Positions 34,334 through 45,500 of a DNA stretch of 50,772 bases are shown here, in pieces (the first letter of the stretch is position 1; each line of letters begins with the position of its first letter). The translations under genes were made by a program, and so were the position numbers. Origin of the DNA: Reclinomonas americana ATCC 50394 (Eukaryota; Jakobida; Jakobea; Jakobida); contig PS015319.1 of NCBI GenBank assembly GCA_048213135.1, positions 64,701-115,472 of the forward strand. Direction: 5' to 3'. A model generated the notes under the pieces. It did no database searches. It had not been told where the DNA came from and saw nothing but the letters and a program-made list of their open reading frames with translations.

Positions 34334-36072
34334 TTATCGACGTTTTCGATCGGGCGATGGCTTTCTTCGTTCGCGATCGCGATCTCTGTCCCTGTCCCTG
34401 TCCCTGTCCCTGTCGCGATCTCTGTCTCGATCGCGGTCTCTGTCGCGGTCTCTGTCGCGATCGCGATCGCTGCGGTCCCGGTCGCGGTCTCTGCGGTCGC
34501 GGTCGCGATCCTTGCTGGAGCGGCGAGTGCTGCGGTCGGGGGTGGCGCACGGAAGCAGCGGTCAAGGAGCTCAGAAAGTGTGTGTGTGAGTTGTTTGCAT
34601 GCAAGGACGGGGAAGCAAGAAGGATATCTGCCAGATGGCGAGCGGGTTCGTTTCCTGGCGTGCCGTGCGTCGCCGGGCTCGCCCGATGCATCGCCAACCG
34701 GAGGCGGCGAGTCTCCGCCGTGAGAGGAGGAGGTGTGCATGCCCATTGGTGGTGGTGGCCAGCCGCCGGCAAAGTCACCATGTGGCGGCATGAACGGTGG
34801 CATGGGCATGGGTGCGTGCTGTGGATACGACGAGGAGCGGCCACCCATCATTGGCGCGCCGCCGCCGTACCCGTAATCGCCGCCATACGGGCCGTTGCGA
34901 TTGCCTCTCCCGCCTCGCCCGCCGCCGCCGCCACCGCCGCGCCCACCACGACCCTGATACCCGCTCCCGCTTCCGCTTCCACCGCCGCTACCACTGCCAC
35001 TGGCACCACCAGCTGCGCGCGCATACAGAAAGTCACTCTCACGGCGTGCGCACGGGGGGTTGAGTGACTACACATGACGCACGCATGTAGCCCGGCATTG
35101 GTCCGTATCCCGCGGCAGCCCCCGGCATTGGCATGCCCATGGGCGGCGGGGCCATGAACGGCCCGCGCGGAGGCAACGGCAGCCCCGGCATCAACGACGG
35201 CCCGCCCATCACCACTCCCGGCGGCATCACGCCCGGCATTGGATCGAAGAGTGCGTCGGGGTTCGCCGGCACCGGCATCACCACCAGCGGTCCGCCGAGT
35301 GCATGCGTGCTGGCAAAGTCACTGTCCGCCATTATGACGACGATTAGGATGAAATTTAGGGAGAGAGGAGTGAGAAGGCGGAAAGATCACGCAACACGGC
35401 CATCAGTCGATCGCGCGCCGCCGTTGCACTTTCCGAGTCTGCGAACTGCAGGTACACCCGACTGTGCATTGCAAGCGAGGGGGATGAGTTCACAGAAGAA
35501 GGGGTAGACAGGTGGAGAGGGAGAGGGAGAAACAGATCAAGGATCGAGCGTTGCGAAGAAGATCGATTACTTGTACGATCGCTCTGTAATGTCGCTCCCT
35601 CGATTATCCGTCTCTCTCCCTTTCCAAGCACGATTGAACACATGCACAGCTCGCGAACACTGTCTCCACCGTCGACGTGGATAATCGCCATTCCTCCCTT
35701 CGCCCTCTCTCCAAGCGCCCCGCATGATAAGGGATCGCTGTCTCCACGATCGCCAACGCCGCAATCGCCAGACCTCACAACACTCACCCCTCCCTTCAAA
35801 TACAATCGAGCATAAACATGGCCCGCAACAGATCGCTGTCACTGTCGACCACGATCCTCTCTTATTCTCATTTCTCTCTCTCTCTCTCTCTCTCTCTCNN
35901 NNNNNNNNNNNNNNNNNNNNNNNNNNNNNNNNNNNNNNNNNNNNNNNNNNNNNNNNNNNNNNNNNNNNNNNNNNNNNNNNNNNNNNNNNNNNNNNNNNNN
36001 NNNNNNNNNNNNNNNNNNNNNNNNNNNNNNNNNNNNNNNNNNNNNNNNNNNNNNNNCCTCTCTCTCCTCTCA

Positions 36073-36136
<64 letters not shown>

Positions 36137-36575
36137 CCTCTCTCTCTCCCTTCTCCTTCCTGCCCTTCCTGCCCTTCACCCCACTCACCCTCGACTCTTC
36201 CCCGACAACTTCTCCTCATCAAACCGAATCGCCGTAACCACCGCCGGCGCCACTCTCTCCTCCAACTCACGATCCGTCGTCCACCACGACAAGTTCATGA
36301 CAAGAATCGCTCCCGCGGTCGACATCGACTCCCCCTCACTCATCAGCGGCTCAATCGCAGACGCAGCGCCCTCATCAAGCAACGATGCCTTGATCCCAGC
36401 AATCACTGCCTGCACACAGTGTGTGTGTGTGAGAGAGAGAGAGTGCGTGTGTGACAAAAGTGTGCGTGAAATGACGCACTGGGTTGTCACTGGCCACACT
36501 GCCACTGCCGCTGCTTGGCTGCGGCGGAGGCACAGTGGTGCCCAGTGTGCCATACAAGTCAAACTCGTCGGCCAT
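34334..36575 (-). CDS. CPSF6: CPSF6/CFIm68-like cleavage factor I subunit
   Basis: Minus-strand exons: 36575-36480, 36409-36189, 35461-35396, 35321-35083 and 35012 to about 34600, plus a final exon ending at 34334. The start MADEFDLYG resembles CPSF6. The RRM begins ILVMNLSWWTTDRELEE (RNP2 at residues 67-72), close to animal NLTWWTTDEDL, and continues IRFDEEKLSGKSRG, then VYLQFADSESATAA. A Pro/Met/Gly-rich middle (MPGVMPPGVV; PPPMGMPMPG) and an RGG/Gly block match the CPSF6 linker. The C-terminus is an uninterrupted Arg-Asp repeat ending PDRKRR, in place of the usual mixed RS/RD/RE domain. In the CFIm complex this subunit with NUDT21 binds UGUA and guides 3'-end cleavage and poly(A)-site choice in the nucleus. 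The join between the Gly-rich exon and the Arg-Asp exon (about 34540-34650) is not resolved. Intron 2 (35462-36188) holds CT repeats and a gap; intron 3 starts GTTGCG. Confidence 0.85.
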
Positions 36576-36927
36576 GCACACACGCGCGCTCAAAGTGACA
36601 CACAAAGAGATTCCAGTCGGATCAGCGGGGATGGCTAGTTGTCACTGAGGATTCTGGAAGAACGATCAGGATCCAACTCGTCTCAACTCGTCGTCTCCAA
36701 TAGTTCTACGTTTGTTTGCTTGTCGGCCACGCAACACGCGCACACACAGCGAGAGACACAAAAACAAATTCCACAGTTCATCGGATCAACAGGACAGCCA
36801 TCCAAACTAAACGAGTTGCAAGGAGGGAGAGAAGGCGATGCAGTTGCTACGAGTTGCGCGCACCAGTGCTGCACACGCAACACACGCACTGTAACGCACG
36901 CACACAAGAAACAAAAACGCGTGAAAC
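36576..36927. promoter_or_regulatory. shared divergent promoter region
   Basis: This 352-base interval separates the start codons of the CPSF6-like gene (minus) and the mitochondrial uL13 gene (plus), so both promoters must lie here. It contains CACACA-rich stretches and no clear TATA box. Confidence 0.5.
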
Positions 36928-37509
36928 ATGGCACGACATTTCCAACACACTCTCACACTCTTCGCACTCTCACAGAACGCTCTCTTGCAACACTGGTACG
37001 TGGTGGACGCGCGCGGTCACACGGTCGGTCGGCTTGCGTCGCGCATTGCGGCAGTGTTGATGGGCAAGCACAGTCCGCTGTTCCACCCGGCCGCCATTCA
37101 GCAGCCGGCGTATCATGTGATTGTGTTGAATGCAGCGCATGCGCAGTTCACGAGCGACAAGGCCAGCAGTAAGCTGTACCGGTATCACACGGGGCATCCG
37201 GGTGGACTGAAGGAGCAGCCGTTTGAGCGGTTGGTGGAGCAGGATCGTGCGCATTTGGCGTTGCAGCGTGCGGTGGAGGGGATGCTGCCGAAGAATCGCA
37301 CGCGCAAGGTGCGCATGGCGCGCTTGCATCTGGTGCCGCATGGGGAGGCGCATGGGCATGGCGCGAATCGACCGGTGCGCTTGCCGTACTTGGATCAGGC
37401 CTCGCAGACGAGAATCCGTGAGAGAAGGAGAGTGGAGGAGTTGCAGCAGCAGCGGCAGCAGGCTACTGCTTCTGCTGCTGCGGCGGGAGCAACAGCTGCG
37501 CAGCAATAA
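36928..37509 (+). CDS. MRPL13: mitochondrial ribosomal protein uL13m
   Basis: Single exon, 193 residues. The core reads WYVVDARGHTVGRLASRIAA, VLMGKHSPLFHP, YHVIVLNAAHAQFTSDKA, YRYHTGHPGGLKE, AVEGMLPKNRTR and RLHLVPHGEAHGH, all hallmarks of bacterial/organellar uL13 rather than the cytosolic form. A 20-residue N-terminal extension (MARHFQHTLTLFALSQNALL) without acidic residues fits a mitochondrial targeting sequence. The C-terminus adds a Gln/Ala-rich tail beyond the usual length. It binds 23S-type rRNA early in assembly of the mitochondrial large subunit. The first ATG in a good context is used; no upstream in-frame ATG follows the preceding stop. Confidence 0.93.
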   Translation: MARHFQHTLTLFALSQNALLQHWYVVDARGHTVGRLASRIAAVLMGKHSPLFHPAAIQQPAYHVIVLNAAHAQFTSDKASSKLYRYHTGHPGGLKEQPFERLVEQDRAHLALQRAVEGMLPKNRTRKVRMARLHLVPHGEAHGHGANRPVRLPYLDQASQTRIRERRRVEELQQQRQQATASAAAAGATAAQQ

Positions 37510-37627
37510 CACTGTGCGCGGTTTGTGCATCGGGGAGGAGAATGTCGATTTGATGCATGCATTTGCTTGGAATTGACAGGAAGCCGGTCCTTCCAACTCT
37601 TCTGTTTGCCGTGGTGGCATCAGCAGC
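37510..37627. other. uL13m 3' flank
   Basis: Short unique sequence after the stop codon; no terminator or polyadenylation motif is clear. Confidence 0.4.
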
Positions 37628-38215
37628 CTTGTGGATCCTTTGACCCCCTTTTTCTCTTCTTCCCTCTTCCGCTCCCTCGCGACTTGCACCACCTGCTACT
37701 TGTGGATCCCATGTCCTCTCATTTGCTTCATCCCTTCGCTTCTGTCTTTCGACCCTTTCATCATCTTGTACTTGGTGGATCCACTGTCCTCTACTTCATC
37801 CCTCTTCCGCTTCCTCTCGACCCTTACTCCATCTGCTTATTTGTGGATCTGCTGTTGTCTCCTTCGCTTCATCTTTTCACCCCTCCCTCTCGACCCTCTG
37901 TGGATCCGCTGCCGTGACTTTCCCCCTCCTTCTCAACCCCTACCCAGCTGCAGCCCTGTGGATCCTCATTCTCTGTCCTTTCTCTTCCCACTTCCTCTTG
38001 CCTTGTACCCACCGACAGCCCTGTGGCCTCTACTGTCCTCTCTTTATGTTCATCACTTCTCCACTCTTGCATCGGTAGATCCTCTGCCCTTTTTCTCCCT
38101 TCTCCTGTTTTCTACCCTTGCATCCATATGCAGCTCTGTGGATCCCCTGTCCTCTCCTTCTCTCCATCCCTTCTCCTCTCCCTCTCGACCCTGGCACTCG
38201 TGGACGCTGTGTACA
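37628..38215. repeat. TGTGGATCC minisatellite, about 55-72 bp unit
   Basis: About ten degenerate units each begin TTGTGGATCC or TGTGGATCC and continue CTGTCCTCT..CTTCATCCCTCTTCC..CTCTCGACCCT. The anchor occurs near 37630, 37702, 37775, 37843, 37899, 37959, 38021, 38078, 38139 and 38201. Unit length varies and is not a multiple of three. It fills the space between uL13m and CcmH. Confidence 0.85.
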
Positions 38216-38675
38216 AGCATGCGCACTCGCGCCTGTGCAAGGCGTTCAGTATCAATTGCATCCGAAGTCGTCTTCTTGACACTGCTGATCACTGGTTGGA
38301 AACTCAAGCTCTGCTCACCTGGCGTGAGCAGGTGACAAGCAAAGACTTCACTTCCAAGTCCCAAAGCACAAGAGGACAACACATCAACAACGAAATGCGA
38401 NNNNNNNNNNNNNNNNNNNNNNNNNNNNNNNNNNNNNNNNNNNNNNNNNNNNNNNNNNNNNNNNNNNNNNNNNNNNNNNNNNNNNNNNNNNNNNNNNNNN
38501 NNNNNNNNNNNNNNNNNNNNNNNNNNNNNNNNNNNNNNNNNNNNNNNNNNNNNNNNNNNNNNNNNNNNNNNNNNNNNNNNNNNNNNNNNNNNNNNNNNNN
38601 NNNNNNNNNNNNNNNNNNNNNNNNNNNNNNNNNNNNNNNNNNNNNNNNNNNNNNNNCGTCTCCTCTCTCCTCCTC

Positions 38676-38715
<40 letters not shown>

Positions 38716-38724
38716 ATCCTTCAG
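38216..38724. other. CcmH 5' region with assembly gap
   Basis: 38216-38400 is unique sequence without a recognised protein. A gap spans 38401-38656 and a CT tract follows to 38724, ending in a plausible acceptor TCCATCCTTCAG. The first exon of CcmH, including any mitochondrial targeting sequence, should lie here. Confidence 0.5.
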
Positions 38725-39443
38725 CGTTTCCCTTCTCCCTTCGCCCCCTCACCCTTCGCCCCTTCTCCTTCTCTCCCATCGCTCTCTGACACCGACCACC
38801 AGCAGCATCACAGCGATTCTTCATCATCCACCACGTCATCCTCCTCCTCCTCCTCCTCTTCAAGCACCGATGTTCCTCCATCCATTCTGCAACCTCCAGA
38901 GCAGCAACACACTGCGCCTCAAGACCCCGTGCTGCGCAAGGCCGTGTTGGATCGTCGAGCGCGCCTGCTCTATCGCCAGCTGCGATGCTTGGAGGTATAT
39001 CAACGAAGGCTTCATCCTCGTCACCCCCTCCCTCACTCACCCTCTCTGTCTCTCTCGCACAGTGCGCCAATCAGACTGTCGAGGACGCGTACTCGGATCA
39101 GGCCATTGAGGTCCGCTCGCTCGTCCGGCGACGACTAGAAGAGGGCGCCACCGACGAGGCCATCAAGGAGGAGCTGGTGCTCACGTACGGGACGCGCATT
39201 CTGTACGACACGCCACGCGATTGGACGACTGCTGTGCTCTGGTGGGCTCCGTACACACTGGTGCCGCTGGGGATCACGGTGACTTGGTTTGTGGTGCGCC
39301 AGCGACGAGCGCGAGCGCACACTGAGGTGACGGAGAGCATTCGACGGGCCACGGAAATGCGCAAGCGTCGCTTGTCGACCCCACCTCCGCCATCGCAACC
39401 ACCACCACCACCACCACCACCACCACCACCACCACCATCGTGA
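38725..39443 (+). CDS. ccmH: CcmH, cytochrome c maturation System I (5' incomplete)
   Basis: Exons 38725-38994 and 39063-39443 join in phase 0. The join creates LRCLECANQTVEDAYSDQA, the LRCxxC motif with the NQS-like block that defines CcmH. Then follow RSLVRRRLEEGATDEAIKEE, LTYGTRILYDTP and LWWAPYTLVPLGITVTWFVV (membrane span). By family knowledge, CcmH reduces or holds the CXXCH cysteines of apocytochrome c for haem attachment by CcmF, facing the mitochondrial intermembrane space. Oddities: an N-terminal Ser-rich stretch (about 38815-38870) and a C-terminal run of Pro (39395-39440), neither usual in CcmH. The spliceosomal intron between the two halves of CLEC, and eukaryotic neighbours on both sides, show it is nuclear and not bacterial contamination. 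The start is missing. It converges on the polycystin-like gene, stops 74 bp apart. Confidence 0.88.
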
Positions 39444-39517
39444 TCAAGCAAGGCAGAAGAGGGAATCCCTGTGCAAGTACATTCACAATGGTCTTCCGGC
39501 ATTCACTCTTTGCATTC

Positions 39518-42500
39518 TCACACGTCCGTGTCACCCGGCTGCTGCTGATACGTATCCTTGTAGACTCCAAGCCAGCGCACCAACGCCCACAGTGCCATCT
39601 CCCACACCACCAGTCGCAGTGGTTCGATCACTGCTGCGTGGCCGAGATCGCCGAGCAATGCGCCCAGGAACTGTGTGGCAGTGTGAAGGTCAGAGATGAC
39701 CCAGCACCACATTCATTCGCTTCGCCCACTTCCGCCACTCACCACATCGCGATCCTGGTGTGTCTCCTTGTACGCCGCCACAGTCAGCAGCGTGAAGAAA
39801 GTCACCAATGCCGCCAGACACGTGCACACCACGTAGTTGGCGTACACCAAGTTGTACGGCAACTGGCGTCGTCGCACCATGAACAACATGTGCTCCCACC
39901 ACGACTGCGTCATGCACGTGGTTCAGGGTCGAAATCAGCAATGCACCCAACCCGGACAGCGTCCACCATACCTTGAACTGCGGAGGCACCGGCTCCTTCA
40001 GTCGCACTTGTCGCTTGACGACATTGCCGCTGGTCTCGAGGCTCGTCACGCCACGCAACGGGTTCGGGTTGCGGATGGACTTGACACAATTCGTAAACAC
40101 GTTCTTGTTGAAGAACACGCGACCAGGTGTGGCGCGCAATCGACTCTGTGTGCGCAGCAGCATGCAATCAGACAAAGAAAGAAGAAAGTAATGCGGAGCG
40201 CTTGCACGCACATCGGGTCCACCAATCGCGTCGCTGTCCTTGTTGCCTGCCGCCTGCTGCAACTCGTCCGCCAGCTCGCTGGTGGGGCACAGTTCCGCGC
40301 CGAGCCCGTAACCAAGCAGCGTGTCGTGCGAGATAACCAAGTTCTCCACATGCACTTCGGAAACGGGTCGGAACAGGAGATGTTGCGTGCTGTCAGCATG
40401 TCGTCCGTCGTGTCGTTCCGAGTAGGAGCGCGGAGTCGATAGATGAGTTTCCGGTTCCAGATCAAAGTCGGCATGCCCGTCACCGTGGCAAGCCGCGGCT
40501 TGTCGGATTTCACGGAACGGTGAGAGCGGACCGCCAATGTCGAACTCGGACATTGACGGCACAGTGCTGCCCTCTGCCCAGGCGATGATTGACTCTTGCG
40601 TCTCCAGGTCGTGCAACGCACTTGCAGGTCCTGTCAAGTTCAACGACAAGTCACTGGCATCCAACGTGGAATGCCGGTGGGATCCGTCCGAATCCGTTTG
40701 TTGCTCACTCAAGCGCATACGCAAGAGAGTCGCAGAAGTAGTCGTCGACCGTGAACTCGGGCGCGATGTAACTGCGGACTCCGGGTGCACACGATACTTG
40801 TTGGATCCACTGGCCGACACGTCCACTACTGATATCGACGACGCCAGCATAGGCAACGGAGCGATACCGACACGAATCGCCACACGATCTTGCCGCGGCA
40901 AGGCCTCCGAGTTCTCCACCTGCACCACTGCCATCTGCGGCTCATGCGCCATCAAAATGAGCGCACCACTACGAGTGCGACAATTCGCCGGAATGGTGAT
41001 GGGCGGATACACGCCCGGCCGGAGGAAGATGCAACTCGGTAGCGACTCGGGTTCCGCAAAGAGATCCTGTGTGTTTTGCGTCGTATCACTTCCTTTGATG
41101 AGAATTCTGCGCAAACTGACAAGCGCACGCAACATCCAGTGTGGTCGTTGACCCGTCCTTGTTCTTCGCTCCGGGCGGATCCACAAACACAAAGTCGCTC
41201 GAGTCCTTGATGCGCTGCAACTCGGCCTTGTCCATGCGCACCGGCCAAAATTGCTCCATCACGCGAATGAGGCTCTCTGTGCGTGACACGCTCTCTGTGA
41301 ANNNNNNNNNNNNNNNNNNNNNNNNNNNNNNNNNNNNNNNNNNNNNNNNNNNNNNNNNNNNNNNNNNNNNNNNNNNNNNNNNNNNNNNNNNNNNNNNNNN
41401 NNNNNNNNNNNNNNNNNNNNNNNNNNNNNNNNNNNNNNNNNNNNNNNNNNNNNNNNNNNNNNNNNNNNNNNNNNNNNNNNNNNNNNNNNNNNNNNNNNNN
41501 NNNNNNNNNNNNNNNNNNNNNNNNNNNNNNNNNNNNNNNNNNNNNNNNNNNNNNNNNNNNNNNNNNNNNNNNNNNNNNNNNNNNNNNNNNNNNNNNNNNN
41601 NNNNNNNNNNNNNNNNNNNNNNNNNNNNNNNNNNNNNNNNNNNNNNNNNNNNNNNNNNNNNNNNNNNNNNNNNNNNNNNNNNNNNNNNNNNNNNNNNNNN
41701 NNNNNNNNNNNNNNNNNNNNNNNNNNNNNNNNNNNNNNNNNNNNNNNNNNNNNNNNNNNNNNNNNNNNNNNNNNNNNNNNNNNNNNNNTAATCACAGCCA
41801 ACAATCAGGCACAGGCACAGGTCATGAACGAGCAAGCACATCGCCGCACCTTGCAGGCCCGCAAGTAGAGCAAGAACGCCGACAGTGGACTGCCTCGGCT
41901 CTCCGCCTCAAATGTCGCCTGTTGCAGCAGAACATTGGTTGCCACCGCACAAAGACGCATCGGTCGAGCCTCCTGTGACCCACAATTACGCACGTTGTGT
42001 CAGCGTGTGCTAGTAAATGTAGCACATCGAATGCAGCTACTGAACCTTGACGTTGCGGTGCACCGCCTTGGATTTGCAATAGTACTGCACTCGCACACCT
42101 TGCACACCACATACGGCGGCCTCGCTGAGTGCCGGATCGTCCCGGTCGCACATGTGCACACGGAACAGCTGCGACTGATTCTCGTCATTGGTCTCCTCCG
42201 TCGTCTTCTTCTTTTTCTTCTTGCCCTTTTCCTGCACCGCTCTCTCTTGTCAGTCGCCTGTGCAAGTAGTGACTGCAAGTTAAACAACGCATACAAACCT
42301 TCTTCGTCAGTGGCGCAGCCGGGATCTCAAATGTCGCCTGCCAGAACTCCACCGATTCGTGCTTCACATGTCGTACCTCACGCTCCACCGCACCGGGGTC
42401 CGTACGTGCCGAGTCCGGCGGTGCAAATGGATCAACCAGAGGATCCTCTATCACAATAATCACAACAACACCAAGTGAGCGTACAAACACGCACACGGTT

Positions 42501-45500
42501 CACGGTGCTGGTGTGTACAAACCAGTGATGATGAGCGGCGCAGCAGCCAGTGAAGGCACTCCAGCGTCGGAGCCTTGAGATGAGCCAGAGCTCATGGAGC
42601 TCATCGACGAACCAGAGGAGAACACAGAGCTGTCAAACGACGCGATCGAATCGCTGTGATGAAGCGAGGCCTCCGACGAGGTGCGTGTGAACGATGCATG
42701 GAAATCACGCATGCTGCCACCACCACCCATCTCCAACATTGACGACGGCAAGCTGTAGAACGCCATTGCATGCTCTTCCGACACGCCAGCACCAAAGTCG
42801 TACATCTTGTGCATTTGTTGCGCCTTCTGGAACTCCATGATGGTGTCTGCAACCAACAAAGCAACTGGTTACCATCTCTGACACAACAATATCGTGCATA
42901 CACAGGCGCACCATGCATCTCCTTCCGCTGCTCCTCCACGGTCTGCGTCGATGGCTTGGGTTTCTTGCGCGGCGTCAGCATGAACATCAGACTGGCCATG
43001 AACACCACCGGCACGACCAGCAATCCACCTGCACCATGCGACGGGTGAGTACGCGCCAACAAGACTGAACATTCGGCGAGGTCGATCACAGACTCACCAG
43101 TCAGCGCACGCCAGAGAGCACGGAAGAGAGCCAGACCAAAGTTGTCAATCGCGACTCCCGAGATCATCAGCGTGTTCACCCAGCAGCACATAAGCAGGCC
43201 GAGCCACAGCACCTGCCACAAATGACATGCTGTGAGACAGGCAGTTCAAGAATCGCGGTTTAGTGCTGACCCATACGCAACCGTTAGCTTCTGTGTGCGA
43301 CGCATGGTGTCTGTGCGCTGATCGCGCATTGCAGCCACCCACGTGTGCTGCGTGCTCAACTCCTTGGTTCGATCCCACATGCGCCGCAGAGGGCCACGCG
43401 ACTTGTTCAACACAATAACCTGATGCACAGCAAGGAAATAGAACAGAGTGAGCTCATCACCTCATTACGTCATATCACCAACTCCCACTGCGTGCACACA
43501 TGCCTTGCGAACAATCTCCTGGAAGCGATGCAACGCCACCTTGTTCTGTTGCACGCGACACGGTGAGAGTCACATTGATATTATTGGGCGCACTCACGAT
43601 CAACGGCGCAACTCGCTTGCGGACCGCCGCTTCAGCAATGCCCGGACCACTTGCTGCGCCGCCAACCATCATGTCGTGCAGTGCCGTTGGGTCGTGAGCC
43701 GGTGCATTCTTCGCACGAGTGGCGGCCAGCTGGCGCATGATTCGGGCTCTGCGCGCTTGACGCCGGCGACGTGACGACTGCACACCACCGACCACAATGT
43801 AAGAACGAAGCACCGCTGACCGACTCGCAACGCACGCAGCGCAAGGACGCAACATCATGTTGGCGAGTGTCGCGAACAGAACCGAAAACCTCGCTGTCGG
43901 ACTGGCCACGCGGAGAGTCGGGAATATCATCCCACAACGACTTTTCTGCTTTGCTACGGCGCTTCCCTTTGCGACGTTTTCGCGGAGTGGAATCGTCCTT
44001 TTGTGCGGCAACTTCCATCCACTGACCTGCCTGGTCATCGTCGGTTGTAACGTCGGACCCGTCTTGCGCCACCATAGTCAGATCATCAACCCTGACAACA
44101 CCAGGAATCCACTGCAATTGTATATATTGTGCGTGAGAAGCATAAGGAAACGGATTGAAGCGGTGGCGCGAGGAGTGCATTACCGTGTGCAATGCCGTTT
44201 TGTCGCGGGCCTCAAGTGTTTCATCTCCGTCGCGGAACGACAGCACCGGGCTCGACAAGTCCACTGGTTTGGCAGCCTCTGCAGGTGCTTCTACAGCAGC
44301 CGTTGTTCTTCTCTTCTTTTTCTTGCTGTGCGACTTGTCGCGACCGTGTTTCTGATGATTAGCCGCGATAAGTACACGGAGCACGCAATGGAAGCCATCG
44401 TAGGTAGGCAGTTGCGAACCTTTTGCGGGCCATCTTCCCCGACCGATCCAAGCTCCAACGTGAGTCCCTGCATTAGCAACGTAAGCTATCCGCATCAGAA
44501 CGATATCATCAACGAGTGGTAAGAACTTCAGGCGTCACAGAATCCACTTGTGCCGACGCGGACACTCGACCAGGACGGCCACCGTGCACCATGCGATCTT
44601 CTTGCCGAGAGTGCCTGTGCGACACCTGAACAGCGAGAGGGCGTCTCAGTTAAGCCCATGCAATGAATTCTTCACTTTGAGAATTTCTCAAACCTTCGCA
44701 TCACTCGGACGAAGCATCACGGCGCTCAGTTGCTGTGCACGAGTCCATATCAGCAGGTCATGTAGAAGGAGCTCGGTTGAAACGTTAACAAGAAGCACAC
44801 CAGATCCGGGAGACTCAGTGAACGGCGTCGCGAGCCGTATGCGACGCCACTGTCGTCGTCAAAGCCGTAGTCCTCTTCCTCATCGACAGTGGGAATGTCG
44901 GCCAAGTACGACGCGCCCTCCTGCGAGTCGTCTGACCAGTGCGTAAAGGAATGCCCTTTGCGGTCGGCACGGTCCAGCTCTCCGTCCTCGCCGCCCTGCA
45001 TATATCATCACCTTCAGTATCGGCCGTCGCCGCCACGAGTCAAAGTCGCAACGCGCACTCAACTTTGCTCTGGCGTTTTTCACCGACCAGCTGCGCCACC
45101 AGAACAAGAAGAAAGCATGTGAGACGCGCCGCCTCCAGTCGCGCACCAAAAGCGAGTAAACTCACCGCCCCCCATGTCATGGTCGCCGACCGTTCCACGG
45201 CTTGCATCGTCTTCGAAAGAATCGACTTGGTTCGAGCAAGCTGCGCCTGCGCCTCCACACTTCCCAACTCCGCACGGATGCGTGTCATCAGCTTGTCGGT
45301 TTCCGCTCTGCGAGCAGCCAGCTCTTCGTCCTGTTTGCCACGATGAAGTCGGTTGAGCCACAGTGACATGACAATGGAGGGAGTGAAAGAGGTCACACTG
45401 ATCGACAAACTCCACCTTCTTGTCGCGGATGGCATCCCACTTCCACACCAGCACAAACAACACAATGTAGGCCACGTGGATGCCGCACAGCAGGAAGAAT

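Noticed and set aside
37631-38335. 234-codon frame through the TGTGGATCC repeats as a secreted protein
   Set aside because: Unit lengths are not multiples of three and the hydrophobic content follows from CT-rich sequence.
38725-39443. Bacterial contamination as the source of CcmH
   Set aside because: A spliceosomal intron splits the CLEC motif, and the flanking genes are eukaryotic on the same contig.
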